A stretch of 7,393 bases of DNA from Eggerthellaceae bacterium UBA5906 (lineage in GTDB: Bacteria; Actinomycetota; Coriobacteriia; Coriobacteriales; Eggerthellaceae), in assembly GCA_002431805.1 (NCBI GenBank), contig DJEE01000154.1:1-7393 (forward strand). The letters are read 5' to 3'. The translations under genes were made by a program, and so were the position numbers. This document shows, piece by piece, positions 4,315-7,393 of this stretch (position 1 is the stretch's first letter; each line of letters opens with the position of its first letter). Below the pieces are notes generated by a model that worked only from the letters and a program-made list of their open reading frames with translations, made no database searches and was not told the DNA's origin.

Positions 4315-5712
4315 ATGAACAACCAGCTATTCCAGCAAGCCCGCAGCGCCTATGCGCAGAAGGACTACCAAAGCGCGCTTGGGGCCTACGAGCAGTGCTT
4401 GCAGGACGCGGCAAGCCCCCTTGCCCCCGGCGAGGCGGGTCAGCTGCACCATCAAATCGGCAACTGCCTTGTGAAGCTGAAGATGCCCAACGAGGCCATT
4501 CAGTCCTATGCGCAGGCCGTGGCCGATGAGGCGTACGACGCGCGTGGCGCCGTGCATTACAACTTGGGCATGGCCTATGCTGCCCTGCATGATTACGACA
4601 ACGCTGTGCAAAACTTCGAGGCCGCCGCATCGGACGCGAAGTACGACTCGGCGTATAAGGCCTACACGGGCATGGGCAACGCGCTGTTGAAAATGGGCAA
4701 GTCCGCCGAGGCGGGCGTGGCATTCCGCAACGCGGCGCTTGACGAGGCAAACCCCGACCCCACCAAGGCCCTGCTGAACCTGGGCGTGTGCTTCATGGCG
4801 CTCAACCGTCCGGCCGACGCCGTGTCGTCCTACGAAAGCGCGCTGCAGTTCGACATGCAGCCCACCATGCGCAACCGCCTGTACGCCAACCTGGGCCAAG
4901 CCTACGTTGCCACGGGCCAGATGCAAAAAGCGGTGAACGCGTTTGAGGAGTCCATCGCCGACAAAACGTACTTCCTGTCCGATTCCGCAAGCGTTGACTA
5001 CCAGCGCGCAATTGCGGCGGTGGCACAGGGAACGTCCGAGATCACGCAGGTCATGGCACCTGTTTCCGGCGCTGCCCCCGCGCAGGGCGCGGCCGGGTCG
5101 GGCGCGGACACGTCGGGTATCGACGTTGCCGCCGACGGCTCTGCCATGTACGCCGAGCAGGACCCTTACGGCGCGCAGCAGGCCAGCCCCTATTACTACA
5201 CCGACCCGTACGCGGGCGACCAGCCGGGCCAGTACAACACGGCGGCGGCCGACGACCGTTTCTTCAGCGCTTCGGACGAAGAGCTTGAGCAGTGGTCGCG
5301 CGGCGTGGTGAAACAGGAGCGCAAGCGCAAGAACATCGGCCTGAAGGTGCTGGTTGTTATCATCCTGCTTGTGCTGGTGGCGTTTGGCGCAGGCGTGTTC
5401 ATGTACACGCAAGGGTGGGGCTATCCCAGCCAGGACAGCGTGGTAACCCAGCTGTTCGCCGACCCCGATAACGCCTCTTCGCTGTACTCCGCCGAGGTGA
5501 GCGATTCGTCGGCCGCGTCCATGACCGACGCGCTGGTGCGCGATTCGGCGCCTACCATCAACGCCGTTGAGAAAACCATGACCGACTCCACGGCCTACGT
5601 GACCGCATCTACCGATGGCGGTGGCGAAATGCATTACAAGGTGTCCATGGTACGCGACATGATCGGCTGGAAAGTAAGCAACGTGGAGTTGTATTTCCCC
5701 AGCCAGAACTAA
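4315..5712 (+). CDS. TPR-repeat protein with one transmembrane segment and a small extracytoplasmic domain
   Basis: 465 residues; function unknown. GAAGGA (4304-4309) lies five bases before the ATG. About six TPR-like helix pairs fill residues 4-220; the clearest are 79-111 (HYNLGMAYAALHDYDNAVQN and on), 114-147, 152-184 and 188-220. Residues 245-320 form a low-complexity Ala/Gly linker that becomes Tyr/Pro/Asp-rich (PYG, SPYYY, DPYAGDQPGQY). Basic residues 334-340 (KQERKRKN) precede one hydrophobic helix at about 342-364, so the TPRs should be cytosolic and residues ~366-465 outside. The outer part has a repeated acidic/Ser look and ends in a compact segment (YKVSMVRDMIGWKVSNVELY). TPRs usually bind partner proteins, so a membrane-bound scaffold or assembly factor is possible, but that is inference. 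It sits between cyclophilin and ndk, likely in one transcription unit. Confidence 0.88.
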   Translation: MNNQLFQQARSAYAQKDYQSALGAYEQCLQDAASPLAPGEAGQLHHQIGNCLVKLKMPNEAIQSYAQAVADEAYDARGAVHYNLGMAYAALHDYDNAVQNFEAAASDAKYDSAYKAYTGMGNALLKMGKSAEAGVAFRNAALDEANPDPTKALLNLGVCFMALNRPADAVSSYESALQFDMQPTMRNRLYANLGQAYVATGQMQKAVNAFEESIADKTYFLSDSASVDYQRAIAAVAQGTSEITQVMAPVSGAAPAQGAAGSGADTSGIDVAADGSAMYAEQDPYGAQQASPYYYTDPYAGDQPGQYNTAAADDRFFSASDEELEQWSRGVVKQERKRKNIGLKVLVVIILLVLVAFGAGVFMYTQGWGYPSQDSVVTQLFADPDNASSLYSAEVSDSSAASMTDALVRDSAPTINAVEKTMTDSTAYVTASTDGGGEMHYKVSMVRDMIGWKVSNVELYFPSQN

Positions 5713-5783
5713 CGGCAAAACAAGGTAACCTGCGTCCGGCATGCGGGCGCTTGGGATAACGTATTCGAAGAAAGGTACCAAAC

Positions 5784-6188
5784 ATGGCTATCCAGAAGAC
5801 CTACAGCATGATCAAGCCCGACGGTGTGCGCAACGGCCACATCGGCGAGATCGTTAACCGCTTCGAGCGCGCTGGCCTGACCATCGAGCGCATGGAGCTG
5901 GGCATGGTCACGCTTGACCAGGCTAAGGCCAACTACGCTGAGCATGAGGGCAAGCCGTTCTACGACGGCCTGATCTCCTACATCACCTCCGGCCCGGTTG
6001 TGAAGATGGTCATTTCCGGCGAGGGCGCGGTTGCCAAGGTGCGCACGCTCATGGGTGCCACTAATCCGGCGGAAGCGGCCCCCGGCACGATTCGCGGCGA
6101 CTTCGGCCTGATTATGGACGAGAATGTGATTCACGGCTCCGATTCCCCGGAGTCCGCTGAGCGCGAGATCGGCATCTTCTTTGCATAA
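5784..6188 (+). CDS. ndk: Nucleoside diphosphate kinase
   Basis: A 134-residue cytosolic enzyme that moves the gamma phosphate from ATP to other nucleoside diphosphates through a phosphohistidine. The family hallmark NVIHGSDS (114-121) holds the catalytic H117. Nucleotide-binding residues are also seen: K11 in IKPDGV, Y51, F59, R87, T93, R104 and N114. The length is slightly short but normal for bacterial Ndk. AAAGG (5771-5775) lies eight bases before the ATG. The 71-bp gap after the TPR gene contains a GC-rich imperfect hairpin (5732-5750) without a T-tract, so readthrough from upstream remains possible. A strong terminator follows at 6213-6250. Confidence 0.98.
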   Translation: MAIQKTYSMIKPDGVRNGHIGEIVNRFERAGLTIERMELGMVTLDQAKANYAEHEGKPFYDGLISYITSGPVVKMVISGEGAVAKVRTLMGATNPAEAAPGTIRGDFGLIMDENVIHGSDSPESAEREIGIFFA

Positions 6189-6212
6189 GTCGCAAGTTTG
6201 CTGCTTGTGAGC

Positions 6213-6250
6213 AAAAGCCCCTTGTCCGCTTGGCGGGCAGGGGGCTTTTT
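6213..6250 (+). terminator. Intrinsic terminator after ndk
   Basis: AGCCCCTTGTCCGC (6216-6229) pairs with GCGGGCAGGGGGCT (6233-6246) over 14 bp, with two G-U pairs and a TTG loop. A-rich sequence lies before it and TTTTT at 6246-6250. It lies 24 bp past the ndk stop and closes that transcription unit. Because of it, the open frame upstream of the next gene's ATG is not coding. Confidence 0.93.
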
Positions 6251-6295
6251 GGTGGAGCCCGAAGCATTCGCTTAAGACGAGAAACGGATGAAAGC

Positions 6296-7333
6296 ATGCT
6301 CTATCGAGTTTTCGACGCCGCGGAGCTTGACTCCCTGGTGTCGGCATTCATGGAGAGCTACGAGGTTGTGGCTCCCGTGAAGCGCGGTGCGCATTATTCG
6401 TTCGAGCCCATTTCCTGCCCACAGGAAATGGACCTTGCCTACGACACTACGCTTGCATCGCCGAAACGTTATTTCCTGCCGCCGCGTGAAACGCTCATGC
6501 GCTACGATGCACGTGCAAACGAGATGGTCGATTTTACCGAAGAGGTTACGCCGCGCGTGATTTTTGGCGCGCATGCATGTGACATTAACGCCATCAATCG
6601 CCTTGACCTGGTGTTTCGCGATGGCCGCTACCCCGATCCCTATTACAAGGCGCGTCGAGCGGCCACGCTGATTGTGGGCGTGTCGTGCAGCCCGAACGCC
6701 GACTGCTTCTGCAATTTGTGGGATGCCGACGAAGCGCGCTTTGGCTACGACTTGTTTTTGCACCGCCTGGGCAACAAGTTTCTGGTGAGCATTTCCAGCG
6801 TTGAAGCGGCTAACATTTTGGAATCGGCCGTTGACCTGCGCGATGCCACGAACGAGGACCGCATCGAGTTCCGCCACGCTACGCGTGCGCGCCAGGCGGC
6901 CTTCAACCCCGACACCCCCGATATCCAAGACGTTGCCATGCTGATGGACGCGTTTCACTCCGACCCGTTTTGGGAAGAGCTAGGCGGCCGCTGCTTGGCG
7001 TGCAACGCGTGCGCGGCCGTGTGCCCGACGTGCTACTGCTTCGACATCCAAGACGTGCTTGACCCCGACGGGCAAACGGGGCAGCGCCAGCGCGTGTGGG
7101 ACGCCTGCACTTCGCCGCAGTTTGCCATGGTCGCCGGCGGGCACAACTTCCGCCCGAACGGGCGCGAGCGCGTGCGCCATCGCATGTACCACAAGCTCAA
7201 CGGCTTTCTGGCAACGTACGACCGCATGCTGTGCGTGGGGTGCGGGCGCTGCGTGAAGGCGTGCAAGGCCGACATCAACCCCATTCGCGTGCTGGAGTTC
7301 TTCGAGAAGAAGGGAGCGGAAGGTGCCTGCTAA
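6296..7333 (+). CDS. 4Fe-4S dicluster electron-transfer subunit, sulfhydrogenase beta (HydB)/AsrA-like
   Basis: 345 residues from ATG at 6296. The frame is open back to 6230, but that runs into the ndk terminator, and a weak GGA (6286-6288) sits before 6296. This family passes electrons between a flavin/NAD(P) subunit and a catalytic subunit, as in cytosolic [NiFe] group-3 hydrogenases or anaerobic sulfite reductase. The N-terminal domain has the family motifs FGAHACDINAI (90-100; usually xxPCD, here ACD with C95) and GVSCSPNADCFC (128-139). The C-terminal ferredoxin part has CLACNACAAVCPTCYCFD: C233, C236, C239 and C243, with extra C246 and C248. Cluster two uses C313, C316, C319 and C323 (CVGCGRCVKAC). 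There is no signal peptide or membrane segment. The downstream gene starts within its last codons, so the pair is probably translationally coupled. The catalytic partner is not in view, so the exact complex is open. Confidence 0.88.
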   Translation: MLYRVFDAAELDSLVSAFMESYEVVAPVKRGAHYSFEPISCPQEMDLAYDTTLASPKRYFLPPRETLMRYDARANEMVDFTEEVTPRVIFGAHACDINAINRLDLVFRDGRYPDPYYKARRAATLIVGVSCSPNADCFCNLWDADEARFGYDLFLHRLGNKFLVSISSVEAANILESAVDLRDATNEDRIEFRHATRARQAAFNPDTPDIQDVAMLMDAFHSDPFWEELGGRCLACNACAAVCPTCYCFDIQDVLDPDGQTGQRQRVWDACTSPQFAMVAGGHNFRPNGRERVRHRMYHKLNGFLATYDRMLCVGCGRCVKACKADINPIRVLEFFEKKGAEGAC

Positions 7334-7393
7334 CACCGATTTCAATCCCGTGCACATAGCGCCGTTCCACGACGGCCCGGCGCCTATGACGGG
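7323..7393 (+). CDS. Start of next gene, probable flavin/NAD(P)-binding partner subunit (3'-truncated by window edge)
   Basis: The GTG at 7323 lies six bases after AAGGGAG (7310-7316) and overlaps the preceding gene by 11 bp in another frame. Only 23 codons are seen (MPANTDFNPVHIAPFHDGP and on), too few to identify a domain. In HydB/HydG and AsrA/AsrB operons the next gene normally encodes an FAD/NAD(P)-binding reductase subunit, so that is the expected product by context only. Confidence 0.6.
   Translation, partial: MPANTDFNPVHIAPFHDGPAPMT

Noticed and set aside
5732..5750. Intrinsic terminator between the TPR gene and ndk
   Set aside because: GCGTCC/GGGCGC forms a 6-bp stem with one G-U pair, but TTGGG follows rather than a T-tract.
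4327..5781. 484-codon minus-strand open frame opposite the TPR gene
   Set aside because: It mirrors the strong codon bias of the plus-strand gene, is rich in His/Arg/Val/Gly shadow composition, and has no recognisable domain or start signal.
6249..6277. Promoter for the Fe-S subunit gene (TTGGTG, 17 bp, TTAAGA)
   Set aside because: The -10 matches the consensus at only two positions and the -35 overlaps the terminator tail, so it is too weak to list. A promoter is still expected here because the terminator cuts the gene off from ndk.
6230..6295. Earlier ATG at 6230 for the Fe-S subunit gene
   Set aside because: It lies in the loop of the ndk terminator; the family-like sequence begins at MLYRVFDAAEL from 6296.

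Overview
This window looks like chromosomal DNA of a GC-rich anaerobic actinobacterium, most likely a coriobacterium of the Eggerthellaceae type. That placement is inference. It rests on GC-rich codon usage, on an orphan nuclease-like protein of a kind I associate with this group, and on a flavin/Fe-S oxidoreductase module typical of strict anaerobes. No rRNA or marker gene is present to confirm it.

Layout. Positions 3-914 are the 3' part of a TrmA/RlmD-family RNA uracil-5-methyltransferase gene. Positions 915-3730 are about 2.8 kb of repeat-rich DNA with one credible gene, on the minus strand (1583-2530), encoding a 315-residue protein with a DUF559/Vsr-like endonuclease C-terminus. Positions 3731-6188 hold three plus-strand housekeeping-type genes: a cytosolic cyclophilin, a TPR protein with one membrane segment, and nucleoside diphosphate kinase (ndk). 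A strong intrinsic terminator closes this group at 6213-6250. Positions 6296-7333 encode a two-cluster ferredoxin-type subunit related to the sulfhydrogenase beta subunit and AsrA. Its 3' end overlaps the start of a further gene that runs off the window.

The unusual part is 1281-2986. The nuclease-like gene sits between two copies of the same 276-bp element in inverted orientation. Each copy has an 89-bp arm facing the gene, exactly 129 bp of middle, and a 58-bp outer arm. All four arms share a 17-bp core (TGACGGTTTTTCGGCAA) and ends of the form CGTTCCAA/TTGGAACG. Hand alignment gives 68/89 and 49/58 identity for the arms, but only about 47/129 for the middles, apart from a conserved island of about 19 bp. 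I read these as MITE-like non-autonomous elements flanking a cargo gene, or as a structured dispersed repeat family. I see no transposase.

Outside this composite lie three diverged direct copies of a ~140-bp repeat (904-1041, 1077-1222, 3390-3538), a degenerate ~29-bp tandem array (2997-3202) and a 66-bp-spaced duplication (3232-3321).

The ordinary genes cover RNA modification, protein folding, nucleotide balance and anaerobic electron transfer. Apart from the cyclophilin-TPR-ndk run and the overlapping Fe-S gene pair, nothing shows that they act together.
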